64,000 nucleotides of DNA, taken from NCBI GenBank assembly GCA_011319805.1, contig SJRY01000004.1, positions 1 through 64,000 on the forward strand, written 5' to 3'. The notes beneath the pieces were generated by a model. It was not told the DNA's origin. It did not search any database and saw only the letters and a list, made by a program, of their open reading frames with translations. This stretch comes from Macrocybe gigantea (Eukaryota > Basidiomycota > Agaricomycetes > Agaricales > Callistosporiaceae). Below, in pieces: positions 45,733 to 56,979 of the stretch. The translations under genes and the position numbers were made by a program. The first letter of the stretch is position 1. Every line of letters starts with the position of its first letter.

Positions 45733-47362
45733 GTCCTTTTCGTCGCCTCTTGGCAGGTCTTTTTTTTTGCTATCCTCTTGAGTTACCCTCATAAACTCGC
45801 GGATGCTGGTCTCTCGAGTTTGATACTCCCGCTTCATCCCCTGTTTTTTACGGCGCTTTACGACCCCCCTTATGTGTTCAGTCTTGTTTTGTGTCATGCT
45901 CGATCTACGCCCCATCTTTGCTTGTTTGTCTTGCTACCCGCATCTTTGCTTTCTAGCTTGCTTTCCACCCTGCTTTCCAAAGTCTTTGTTTTTGTTTTCT
46001 ACGCTGCAAATTGTCACGCTATGCGGTCATCGGACATTATCCAACAGTCTCATGCATCTCTTTGCTCAATGTACCCTGTGCCAGTGCCTGGACCTAGACC
46101 CCACCTTTCCCTTGCACATCACGGTCGCTGTTTTTGATTTTCCTTTCACGCTACATCCAGTTCTCAACCTCCTGACATGGGATTCGCAAAACCGGGCCGA
46201 TCGAACGGCCCTTGAGAAAGGACAAATGTTGCGACCCTCGTTTTACGCGCGTCCGCAAGCAGGCTTCTGCAGCGTGTACGGATGAAAAGGGATAGGAGCT
46301 GTCTACAAAAGTGCAGCTGTGAAACACCCGTTTGGGACGACAGCTGAAGCGGTCTCTGTCCAGCGTTCCGTCTGCGGGAATGTAGGCACTGCCGCGCGCA
46401 TGAGTGAAACGCTGATAGGAAAAGACACAGGACTTCTCGCACCCATCCTTGACATTGAACCCACCTTCTCCCGTCTCAACGCACTCTCAATCTCCTCTCG
46501 AGTCGGATCAAGGAGATGGACAGTAATGATCTATCGTGTGCTTGTTAGAACTCTATCAGCTACTCTAGGTTTCCCATACGGTAATATAATCATAGGATAG
46601 ACATGCGACTTCCAAATTTTGATATCATAAATTCTTTACACAAACCTCTATTCTCCAATATGATTTTAGTCCTGTACCTATTTGCCAAGCTTTGGCAGAT
46701 GGCGGGTTTTCGCAAACCAATCAATTTGTCAAGCAGAATTACGCTGTATGCTGTCATCGTTCAGACACTCCAGCTTACCACATCAGCTCCCTGCCTTTCG
46801 ATGATTCGCTAGGCTGATCGTGGGGCTGCTGCGGCTTTTCGCGGTCAGCGGGTGCGTGGTTCTCTCGCTCGGAGTCCGAACTTTTTTGCTCCTGGGGCAA
46901 TCGAAAATGGCAGAGCATGAGAGTAGAGGTGTCGTCAGCTGGTCGTGGCACGGACGTGTCTAGTCTTGCGTCGTGGGCATTCTGGAACATGCGAGATCCT
47001 GCTGGTCAAGCACAGATGCCTGCAAGGCGTAAAGTTTGGCAAGTTCCAGGGTCACACGCCGACCTGCGATTCCGGCTCGAATCACCGAAGGGTTCTTCCA
47101 GAATGAATCCGGGGCTGGCTATGCCCTCGAATGTCCGCATCGTCGCTGCATCTCTGAGCGATGTATGGGCTATCGACGCTCTCGACGCTGTCCCAAGGGG
47201 CATTGTATAGCTGACGTGGGGTAATCACTTTCCAAAAAAGGTGTGTACGTTCGACGACAGCACGTGCCGCGATTGGGGAGTTGATCCCGCTCTGGCTGTT
47301 TGCCTCGTGGCTGGGCGAGAAGAGGACAGAGCGGACAGCTGGCAAGTTGAAGCACTACCACC
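45733..47362. other. Intergenic region, no supportable gene
   Basis: C/T-rich on the upper strand (for example 45760-46000), with several small overlapping frames on both strands that show no domain. The aminopeptidase promoter must lie at the right end. Confidence 0.4.
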
Positions 47363-50300
47363 ATGGCGCCGCCACCACCACCACCACCGCCGCCCTCTGT
47401 TTTCCCTTCGTCGGTGGGTCCAAGCAGCAGCGGAGGCGTCTTTCCTGGTCCAGCGCCGGCCAGGCATCCTCCGCCTTTCACCCCGACGGGAAAAGCTCCC
47501 CGTACCCGTCCCACAGCTCGACGCGCACCCTGACGGGCAGCGCGATCAGCCTGACGTTCAAGTCCGACACGGAGAACTACGACGACGTGCCCTCGGCGCT
47601 GCCGGAGCTGCACACGGACGAAAAAGGCCGGCCGAAGCTCGTCCGGTCCAACACGATGACGGGCACCAAGAAATCGACGCTCTCGTCCGGCTGGGGGTAC
47701 GGCTGGGGCGTCGGGAAGCGGAAGGAGAAGGACATGGAGAGGGAGATGGCGCAATCCATGACATCGCAGACGAATCTGCCCGTGTATGAGCCAAAGGCGC
47801 AGCAGCAGACCCCGACGAGGAGCAATTCAAAGTCGACCCAGGCCAGTCGATCGACTCAGCGGTCGAGGGAGACGCATCGCTCCCAGGACACGTACCGATC
47901 GAACCAGACGGGCAGGACGCACGACAGCCAGCGCAGCAAGGCATCGCAACAGAGCAAGAGCAGCAAGAGCTCCCAGGCGACCGTCACGAGCAAGCAGCTG
48001 CCCTCCCGTCCGCCGCTGTATCCCAGCGATTCATCAAGCACCCTCGTCGGATCCGCCCTCGACCGCAAAATTAACGACGTGGACTCTATCAGAGGCGTCG
48101 GAAACACACACGAACGGTTGGAAGATTTACGAAGACATATGGCTACACACAGCTTGGACTACTAGTGAGTTTTCCTCGTCTCCCCCCCTGTTCCCTCGCA
48201 TTCGACGTATCGCCTCGGCATCTAGTGTTATCCCGAGTGAAGATGCGCACGGATCGGAGTATGTAGCAGAGAGTGACAAACGAAGAGAATTCATTACAAA
48301 GTCGGTCCAGCCTTCGTGCTTTCTCCAATTGTATGCCCGTCTGATGATTTTATGGCAGCTTTACCGGAACGGCCGGACAGGCCATCGTGACCATGTCGGA
48401 GGCGTACCTGATTACGGACTCACGGTACTGGGTCCAGGCGAAACGACAGGTCGACGGCGACTGGAAAGTCGTCGAAGCGGGAAGCATAGGCCAACCGCTT
48501 GACTGGATAGAATGGCTCGTGGTGCGCACCCCGTTCGGCCCCTTGCCAGCTCAACGAACTTGTGTAAACGTTTTTTTGCGCGCAGGCTCGAGCCAAGGAT
48601 GCAAAGATCGGAATCGACGCGCGGATGGTGTCTCACGAAAAAGCGACTCTCCTCACGAGCAAAATCACGCCGCTCAACGCCAAGCTCGTCTTTCCGCCTC
48701 AGAACTTGATAGATCTCATCTGGAAGCAGAAGCCGTCCAAGCCGACGGCGCCGGTGTACATACAGCCTTATGAATTCACTGGTGAGCTCTGTTAGTGGTG
48801 TTTGCGACCATGTGTGTGCTCATGGTTGTGGCGTTTGTAAAGGCATGGAGGCCCTGAACAAGATTGAGAAAGTGAGAGAGTGGATACGGCAGCAGCCGCC
48901 CTCTATCCCGTCGTACTCGAAAGCCCCGCCTACGAGCGCGCAGGTGCAAGTCGCGACGCTCGTCACATCGCTTCCCTGCATAGGTGAGCACCCCTTTCGT
49001 ATTCATAAACCCCAACGCCTCAGAATCTCTCCATCCATCACAAAGCGTATCTCCTCAACCTGCGCGGCTCCGACATCCCGCACAACCCGCTCTTCCAAGC
49101 GTACCTGTTTGTCGGCTTGACGAACACGATCATCTTTCTCGATCCGGGAAAGCTGAACGACGAGACGATGGAGTATTTAAAGTCGATCAATGTCGAGAGG
49201 AGGAATTATGTCGATTTTTGGAGCTTTTTGAGGAGGAGGGAGTGGGGCGAGGGCAAGGTTTGCTTAATTTTTTTTTTCTTTGTTGTTGGCGTTGCGTGCT
49301 GCTTTGGCTGATCTTTTTTTTTGTTTTTTTTTTTTGAAGGTCCTCATTTCGCCGCAGACGTCGTATGCGATCTCGTTGATGCTGACGCACTTCCGATACA
49401 CGATCGCGCCGTCCTTTGTCGAGAACATCATGTCTGTTAAAAACGAGAAAGAGATCCAAGGTCTCAGGCACGCCTACGCTCGCGACGGAGCGTCGTTTGT
49501 AAGTTCATGTTTCTGCATGCCATCGTGTGCTGAAAAAAAAAACCTGAACGACGCATCAGGTCCGCTTCCTCGCGTGGCTCGAGGCCAAGCTGAACGACGG
49601 CTATGACATCACCGAGTACGAGGCCGCGTCGCGTCTGACCGAGTTTAGGCGGCACAACAAGCACTTTATGGGCCTCGCGTACAAGTCCATCTCCGCGAGC
49701 GGTGCCAACGCCGCTCTGCCGCATTACACGCCCAAGAAGGATACGTGCGCGATGATCGATAGGAAGTTTCCTTATCTCAAGTGGGTTGTTTCCTTTCTTT
49801 TTCCTTTTTTTTTTTTTTTTTGTTTTTGTTTTTTTTTTTGGAACTTGCGTGTTGTTGATCGGTTTGTTGTTGTGGTAGTGATTCGGGCGGGCAGTACAGA
49901 GACGGGACGTGCGACACGACTCGGACGGTGCATTTTGGGCGGCCGACGCCCGAGATGTGCGAGGCGTACACGAGGGTGCTGCAAGGCCATGTGAGTGGTT
50001 TTGCAGCAGTGTGTGATCGATAACGTTGATTTCTTTTTTTCTTTTTCCCCCCTCTGTAGATCGCTATCGACAGTGCGATATTCCCAGAGGGCACGTCCGG
50101 CCGGCAGTTGGACGTTCTCGCGCGCAAGGCGCTGTGGAGGGACGGGTTGAACTACATGGTGCGTCTGTCTGTGCCCCTTGACGGTCAGAATTTTACTGAC
50201 CTGTTTTTGCGACGATGATGGCTTTTGCAGCATGGAACGGGGCACGGGTTCGGCTCGTTCCTCACCGTGCACGAGGGCCCGCAGAGTTTCTCGAGCAATA

Positions 50301-50935
50301 TCCCGCTCGTTCCGGGACACGTCATCACGAACGAGCCTGGATTCTGTGAGTTCGCGTCTCTTTTCGAGTCTTTGAGTCTTCGCTTCTCAGACCTTTTTTT
50401 TTTCGGGGTTGCTCGTAGATAAGGACAGGGAATGGGGCATGCGCATCGAGTCTGCGCTCGTTGTCCGGCGTGTCCAGGCAAGTCGCTTTTTTTTTTTGGG
50501 GGGCAAACGCATGATGGCGAAGAGCTGACTGTCGACCGTTCCCCTCTGTCATCTTCTTACCCCGTCACACAGACGAGAAACGAGTTCAACGGCCATATAT
50601 GGCTTGGCTTTGAGCGCCTGACGTGCGTTCCCATCCAGACGAAGATGGTCAAGGAAAGCATGCTGACCAAGGAAGAGAAAGCCTGGTTGAAGGTTCGTGT
50701 CTCGTGTTCTTCTGTGGTGGCTCTCCGGAGGGCGGGATGCTGATCCTTTCTTTACCTTGCCTTTTTTTCTGTTCTCTCTCTCTTTGTTTTTCAGGAGCAC
50801 AATCAGCGATGTCTGAACGTTCTCACGCCGTACCTCAAGGACGACAAGCGCGCGCTCAAGTGGCTCAAGCGAGAGGCGGAGCGGGGCATAGGCATCGCTC
50901 AAGGCCCGGGCGGCATGAACATCGATTGGGATTGA
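47363..50935 (+). CDS. Xaa-Pro aminopeptidase (aminopeptidase P, peptidase family M24)
   Basis: The catalytic part is certain. It includes [90 protein letters not shown] (two metal-binding Asp), [23 protein letters not shown] and ESALVV, ending GGMNIDWD. It removes N-terminal residues before proline and is usually cytosolic with two manganese ions. Before this lies a Ser/Thr/Gln-rich extension of at least 200 residues ([15 protein letters not shown] and similar), unlike the standard enzyme of about 610-660 residues. The best start context, ACCATGG at 47363, opens a polyproline frame different from the main one, so either a small intron or one missing base is needed; an in-frame ATG also occurs at 47656. 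Introns carry long T runs. The stop is followed at once by 18 A. Confidence 0.88.
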
Positions 50936-51354
50936 AAAAAAAAAAAAAAAAAATAGCAAATCCCGATGTTTCCCCCTCCTTTTTTTTCCCTCCCTTGTTT
51001 CTCAACACCTATGCGACACCTTTGCATGTCTACTAACTTACAAAACCCCATCTTATCCCCGCTCATCTGCGATAATCGCGCCGGACCCCGATAGAGCAGC
51101 GTTGTCAGGACGGTTGTTGTCTGTCGGCCGTGGTGCGCTTTTTTTACATGCCTGCCTGCTTGTGCTATTATTTATGGACGGACTTGTGGAGGAACATCTC
51201 TTTTCTTTTTTTTTTTTTTCCCTTTTCTCTGTATCTGCATTTCGTCCTTGACTTCCATCCTTTTGACGGCCCGCGGTTGTCGATGACTCGATGCCGACGC
51301 CGCGGCCTGTTCTCGTCATGTCCTTTGTTGTATACGTCATGATACATGTCACCT
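50936..51354. other. 3' flank of the aminopeptidase gene
   Basis: Begins with a run of 18 A directly after the stop codon, then T-rich DNA (runs of T at 50980 and 51210-51220). No gene seen. Confidence 0.5.
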
Positions 51355-51545
51355 TTCTGTACGCAGACTCTAGCCGTCTTGATGACGGATTACGATGATG
51401 AAAAATATAATGTGCATCCCGGAGTGTACAAACAGGACAAGAAAGTCTTGCCTATTTTTCGCTTCCCCGCAAAGAGGTGCTGAGGCTGATCCAAAAGTGT
51501 CAAGGACGCTGTCGTAAAAGGAAAAAACAAAGAAAGAGCTCGACT
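51355..51545. repeat. Duplicated 3' junction of aminopeptidase P and NOG1, copy A
   Basis: The block TCTGTACGCAGACT ... GACGACGG ... ATGATGAAAAATATAATG ... GTGCATCCCGGA recurs at about 53295-53380. Further on, GCTTCCCCGCAAA ... GGACGCTGTCGTAAAAGG recurs at about 53452-53510. On the reverse strand copy A still reads [13 protein letters not shown], matching the last exon of NOG1 ([17 protein letters not shown]), but it runs on without that stop. It is a non-functional partial duplicate. Confidence 0.7.
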
Positions 51546-51883
51546 AAACATACTGGAATACCCAGGAAAAGCCACAATTGACAATTTTTGACAATTGATA
51601 ATGGTTGATATGCAGAAGGCAGAACCCCGACAGATAGATATTCCCATCCAATTTTCGAATGCTTCCTGTGCTTCCTCAATGATCCTTCCAACTCGCCAAG
51701 TCCCGAAAATATCATAAATGCCCCAAAGCTCATGAATCACCTATCGAGAAGACGTGTATCACATTCAGGAGTGAACATGGAGTTTGTTGATTTGCAAACA
51801 GGAGTGCTTCAATTCTTTGAAACGTTACACTACATGCCAGAACAGGGGTCCGCCAACAAAAGAAAAGAAAAAAAAAAAATCTA

Positions 51884-52762
51884 TCAGAAGTCTGCAAGAA
51901 ACCTGCGAAACTTCTCAACCCGAATTGGTAAACTATCGCCCGCTACGATGCCAAAGTCTTCGTTGTAGAAAACGACAAGATTGAGAATGTCGTTATGCCT
52001 GTACGCCGGAAGATTCGGATTAAAGTTTGGGGGCAACGCGCCGACGGCCGGCTCTTCAGCTGGCGCCACGAGCGCATCTGGCAGGCGGCCCAATAAATCC
52101 CGTGCCCGCATCAACCCGCTCCCTGGAACCTACAACGTCGATAGGCACATCAGAAAAGCAAGCACCGGAAGAGTTTCTCACCGTTTTCTGCAGCGGACTC
52201 AAGGCATTTAGGCCTTGAACCCGGCGTTGCGTGCGAGAATTCGATTGTTGTGCGTTGCGGCCATGACTTCATCGAGGCGGGTGTTCACAACATGCAACTG
52301 CATAGCTATATCTCGTAATTGTTGGACCATGTCCGCAGGCGCATACGATGCTGTGGAATCTTCTCGACTGTAAGCAAAGACGGTGGTGGTTAGAATGCAG
52401 AGCATGCGTACGGGCGTTTTCGACAGCAGCGGCTCGTAGCTGAGCACTGTAAACAATCTGCTCCGTCACCTGGGCGTGTCTGTCTTCTGCAATAGAAGCG
52501 GTCAAAAAAAAAAAAAGCCTAGCGTAAAAGCAAGCTCACCGTGTATCCCCTCCAAAACCATTGCCACAGATCTTGCATGAATAAGGTCCTCTCGGTGAAT
52601 GAGATCGCCTGCACGAGTCGAGCGATCTAGGTCAAGTGGCCCGAGCACATCAGGTAAGGTTGGATTGACTGCTCGAACGCTACGGATGTCATGCAGGCAG
52701 GTGGCCATTCCAGGGCAGAATATGCTGACTAAGCACTTTTCGTCTCGAAGAAACGTGCCCAA
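51884..52762 (-). CDS. Small basidiomycete-type conserved hypothetical protein (probably frameshifted)
   Basis: Reverse-strand pieces join as: ATG at 52762 with CLHDIRSVRAVNPTLPDVLG and HREDLIHARSVAMVLEGIH; an intron with a T-run; AEDRHAQVTEQIVYSAQL-type helix; another intron; ADMVQQLRDIAMQLHVVNTR with HNNRILARNA; then RVQGLNALSPLQKT and, after a GT-AG intron, LPDALVAPAEEPAVGALPPN and DILNLVVFYNEDFGIVAGDS, ending FLADF at 51884. I recognise the coiled-coil plus PLQKT plus FYNEDFGI layout from hypothetical proteins of many Agaricomycetes, but no function is known. The join of LARNA to RVQGLNALS needs one extra C near 52219-52224. The gene lies between the two copies of the aminopeptidase/NOG1 duplication. 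Confidence 0.5.
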
Positions 52763-53054
52763 ACGACTGACGTTAAAAGATATCGTCGACGGCTACAACA
52801 TAGCATATACTAACCTTGGGATACTTTGTACATTACTGGATGGCACCGCCCACCAAATCACCACACGTCAACATGCTCCGCATGCTGTATATCCTGTTAT
52901 CCTGCTTTATGTGCTCTTCAGCATAGTCTTGGCCTTTGATCGTTCCTCGCTCACATCCTATACATTTGTTACCTTTTAGAGCCGCACGACTCGGCATCCT
53001 GGGCGCTGTGCCACCTCCCTGGCCTGTTATGCAGGCCATCGGTAACGACAGCAC

Positions 53055-53290
53055 GTGCTGCGATTTTTGGGAAGTTGGTGGAAAAGGTTTGGTTTCTCAC
53101 GAAAAAAGCAACGCTCGTCACGAGCAAGATCACTCAACGCCAAGCTCGCCTTCCCTCCGCAGAACTTGATAGACCTCATCTGGAAGCAGAAGCCGTCCAA
53201 GCCGACGGCGCCCGTCTACATGCAGCCTGATGAGTTAACTGGTGAGTTCGTCGGCGGTCACAACATCGGCATGAACATCAATGGGGATTA
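53055..53290 (+). pseudogene. Internal fragment of aminopeptidase P
   Basis: Reads VSHEK, then in other frames ATLVTSKIT and [36 protein letters not shown], and then jumps straight to a tail close to the true C-terminus (GMNINGD, compare GMNIDWD) before a TAG. It matches the exon at about 48597-48781 of the full gene plus the last codons, with everything between deleted and frames broken in the first part. It is a remnant and cannot encode an enzyme. Confidence 0.75.
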
Positions 53291-53525
53291 GATTTCTGTA
53301 CGCAGACTTTGCCGTCTTGACGACGGATACGATGATGAAAAATATAATGTGCATCCCGGACTGTACAAACAGGACAAGGAACGGTAGAGAGATAAAGAAA
53401 CAAGAGGAAAAAAGCACGAGAGTGTCTATCGTCTTTGGGTCTTGCCCATTTTTCGCTTCCCCGCAAACAGGTGCTTCGGCTAATCAAGGACGCTGTCGTA
53501 AAAGGGAAAAAAAAAAGAGCTCGTC
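53291..53525. repeat. Duplicated 3' junction, copy B, containing the true NOG1 3' end
   Basis: Matches copy A (51355-51545). In this copy the last NOG1 exon is intact and ends at a TAG (53428-53426), so B is the ancestral or functional copy. Together the copies imply that aminopeptidase P and NOG1 were once direct convergent neighbours. Confidence 0.7.
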
Positions 53526-55961
53526 TAAGACGCACCATTTTCGTTCGGATGTGGCGATCGCCCTCGCCTGCCTTTGCCAGCATGTTCCGTGGTCTCTGTC
53601 CGAGGTTGCGCAGCTTCGTGGCTCGGTTCGCTTGCTGTAGATCGAAAATCGCGTCGATGAGCGAGCGCAACGAAAACATGAAAAAAAAAAAGAAAAGGAG
53701 CAAGAAACTCCCACCTCCGCATCGCGCAATCCGGCCAACTGCCGATTCGACCTCGGATGCCTCGCAGCCACGGAGCCCGACACCGTCTTGGCCTTCTTCC
53801 TCGGCGCGCCCTCGTCGCCGTCAACGTCCATCCTGTCGTCATCCTCTCCATCCTCGTCCTCAAACGCTTCGTCCCCGTCATCCTCCTCCGCCATCTCAAC
53901 GTCCCCGTTGTCCCGCTTCCGCTTCGCGCCCTGAATCTTGGCGAGCATCTCCGCGCGGTCCTTGATCCGGCTCGGGTCGAGCCCGGCCTTGGTGAGCTCC
54001 GTCGTGAGCTCCGTGAGCGTCCGCAGGCCTGCCGTGCGCGGCAGTCGCGCCGTGTTTTTCGTCGATTTCTTGACGCTCTGGGATTTGAGCTTGGCTGCGA
54101 GCGATTTGGACGCTTGTTCTGCTTCTCGCTCGTCCTCAGAGTCGAACTGGGCAGAAACGGTTAGGCATTCGGATTCCGGGTACTATGATGATGCCCGGTG
54201 GAAACGCTCACGATGTCCTCTTCGCTCTCGTAAAAGCCCTCGGCCTGTAATTTCTCTTCCTCTCGTTCGAGGGCCTCCAGTTTTTCGGCGATGTCTGGGT
54301 CGATAAAGTCGGCGACGTTCTTGCCGTCCATGATCTCTGGCATGACGTCGTTCTTCCACTCCGGGTTGCCCAAAATGTAATCCTCTGCCAAACCAAAATG
54401 AGCCAAACTTGAAAACGCAAAGGAAGAACGATTTCGCAAAAACGCACGCTTCAAGTTGATGTTGAACACGCCAGCGCCGCCCTCCTCGGCCTCGACGTCG
54501 CGCAGCAGCCTCTTCCTCTCCGGATCAACCTTGTCGTACCTCTTCCTGTCCTTCGCTCCTTCGGGTATGAACGGCGGGCGAGCGACGTCGTCGCGGGGCT
54601 TGGGCTGCGCGACGTGTATGCGGTTCGCGATGGCGTTGATCTTGCTGCCTCGGAGCTTCGTGTCGACTCGGTGCGCGAGGAGGGCGTCGCACGCCTTGTT
54701 CTTGAGGTCCATGACGCCCTCGTCCGAGTAGCACGACACCTGCACGCACTGCACGTCCTCGGCGTCGATGATCTCCTGCACGAGCGCGCGCGTCTCGGGC
54801 GCGAGGTCTTCCAGACGCTTGACGTCGATTTTGTTGATGACCAGCACGGTGGGCTTGTTCGCGAAGAGGGGCTTGATCGAGTGGAAGAGCTTGCACTGGT
54901 TTCGTCAAGTCAGAGGTTCAGGAGGCTCAAAGAAAGGGAGGGAAAAGGCAGGCCGACCTGCGCCTCGACGGTGTACCCGCACTGCTCGCTCAGGTCCATG
55001 AAGTACAGCACGCAGCTCTTGAGATGGGCGAGGGCCGTGATGCTCTGCATCTCGATCGTGTTCATGTCTTCGAGCGGGTGGTCTAGGATCCCGGGTGTGT
55101 CGATCACCTGCCAGCGGAGGTACTTGTAGTCGAGGTGCCCGACAAAGAGCGACTTGGTCGTGAACGCGTAGGGCTGGACGTCGACGTCCGCGCGCGTGAT
55201 CTTGTTGATGAAGGAGGACTTGCCGACGTTGGGGTACCCGCAGATGAGCAGCGTGCGCGTGTTCGGGTCGATCGCAGGCAGACGCGAGATGTGCTGCCGC
55301 ACTTGTTCGAGATAGGCCAGCGGGTCTTTTTGTCGCTTCATGATAGTCGCCATGCTGATGGTGGATTTTCAAAAGTTAGGTGTTTCCGGAGAATAGTGGT
55401 GCAGGACTCACCGACCCAGTGCAGCTTTTTTAAGCTGCTTACATCTGTACAAACTGTCTCCGAATTTCAAAAGCCGAACATAATCTTTTGCTACTTGCTC
55501 GATCAAGTGTCGAGCCGTCCGAAGTTGGCCAAGCGCAAGCTTGTAGTGATTTTTATCATAAAGCACGTTCATGAGCGAAGATAGGAAAGGATGTAGATCC
55601 TAAACGCAAGAACGCAACCCCATTCTTTCAATCCTCGAAACAACCAAATATGGCGGATGAAAACGCACATCCAGGACCGGAAATTCAGACAAGATCGCGC
55701 CGAGCTTTTCGTCAAACGAGTCCTGCGTGAACTTGACTTTTCGCATGTAAAAATTGCGTATCCGGCTGATTTTGAAGTTTTTATGGATGACCTGGAGAAC
55801 CAGATTCGCACAATCGCATGTCATTAGAGCCGAAAAAAAAACGAGTGAATTTGCACACAACGCACAGTCGGCGTTTTTCGTTGCGTCTTGGACAGCACAA
55901 TGTCCAAGAAATCATTGGCCGTGGGCACCGGCGCTATCGCCTTGAGTCCGCTGGTCGACAT
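53426..55961 (-). CDS. NOG1: Nucleolar GTP-binding protein 1, 60S ribosome biogenesis GTPase
   Basis: Multi-exon reverse-strand gene starting at the ATG at 55961 ([20 protein letters not shown]). It continues [56 protein letters not shown] and [19 protein letters not shown]. The GTPase core has G1 [10 protein letters not shown]3 DTPGILDHP and G4 NKID, followed by [20 protein letters not shown] and [20 protein letters not shown]. An acidic low-complexity stretch and basic patches precede the end, [17 protein letters not shown] ... [17 protein letters not shown]. This covers full-length Nog1, an essential GTPase of pre-60S particles in the nucleolus and cytoplasm. I found no frame error. Codon use is strongly GC-rich at third positions. 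The last exon is also duplicated at 51.45 kb. Confidence 0.95.
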
Positions 55962-56979
55962 GGTGGCGCTGTTCCACCTTTTCGTCAAGCGTTTGGTATA
56001 GTGTGGATATCAAAGAGGCCCGGTATCTGCTCCTAGAAAATCAGTGACCTCGAGGCTAGGATATTTTTCTGAAATGTTTCCCACGCTCCGTAAACTGTAT
56101 TACATAATTCACGGCAATCTCGTGACTTGTGTTTTTTCTCGTTCCTGCTTCTCTGATGTGCTTCGCCATTCGGCTTTGGATTCGCACTGTTATTTCTGAG
56201 GCAAAGATTGTTCACTGACTTTTGCGCTTGAGATTGCTTCTGACATTAGCTATCGGGCGGGCCTGAGTGTCGGGGGCCAGCACCAAGCCCATTCGAGGCC
56301 GCACTAACGCAAGGTTACGCCCATTGAATCGATATGCGACGCGGACGAACGGAGAAGAGACTGTGGATCAGTCGAGCAGCGTGGCTTGATAAGGCAAGAT
56401 TCCCTTCGGGCCGTCAAATGACAGCAAGGACAGCAGGCCTCATGATCATCTCGTTCGCCGGTCCTCGCATCTTTAACAAGCTCCCTGTTATCCCGTGTAT
56501 TTAATTTAGCAAAAAAAAAATGTATCGCCCACAAAGACGCAATCGGTTAGTCTCGATAACCAAAAAAAAAAGCGATATGCCCACTGACTGATTGATATCT
56601 ATCAAATATATGATTCCTCGTATTTTCTGTCGCCTCAGTCCATTATCGATATCCTGACCGACCCCTACGACGACTTTGAAAAACGTGAAAACGCATCGCC
56701 TACGTGTGGTGCGTGATTCATATTCAGGAAGCCACGGGGTATCCGGACTGCATCGTGTTTTCAACGATTCCTGGACCAATCTCCTCCTCTCCCCTTCTCA
56801 AGGCCCTTCGCCATATCTATAGCGAGTGCCAGACCCAGTGGCACTCCATAGACACACACCCCGCTTTTCTCCCCCGCGAGCATCCGAGCATCCGACGTCC
56901 ATAGCCCGCGTTATTCCGTCAATTCGACAGCCATCTCCCAGAGTCTGATCGTTAATCAGGGCAAAGAAAGCGCAAAAAT
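55962..56979. other. Divergent intergenic region
   Basis: Between NOG1 (-) and the F-box-like gene (+). Contains A runs of 9-10 at about 56511 and 56561. No gene seen. Confidence 0.5.

Noticed and set aside
50930..50953. Poly-A after the aminopeptidase stop as a retrocopy mark
   Set aside because: The gene keeps all its introns, so it is not a processed retrocopy; the run is a local homopolymer.
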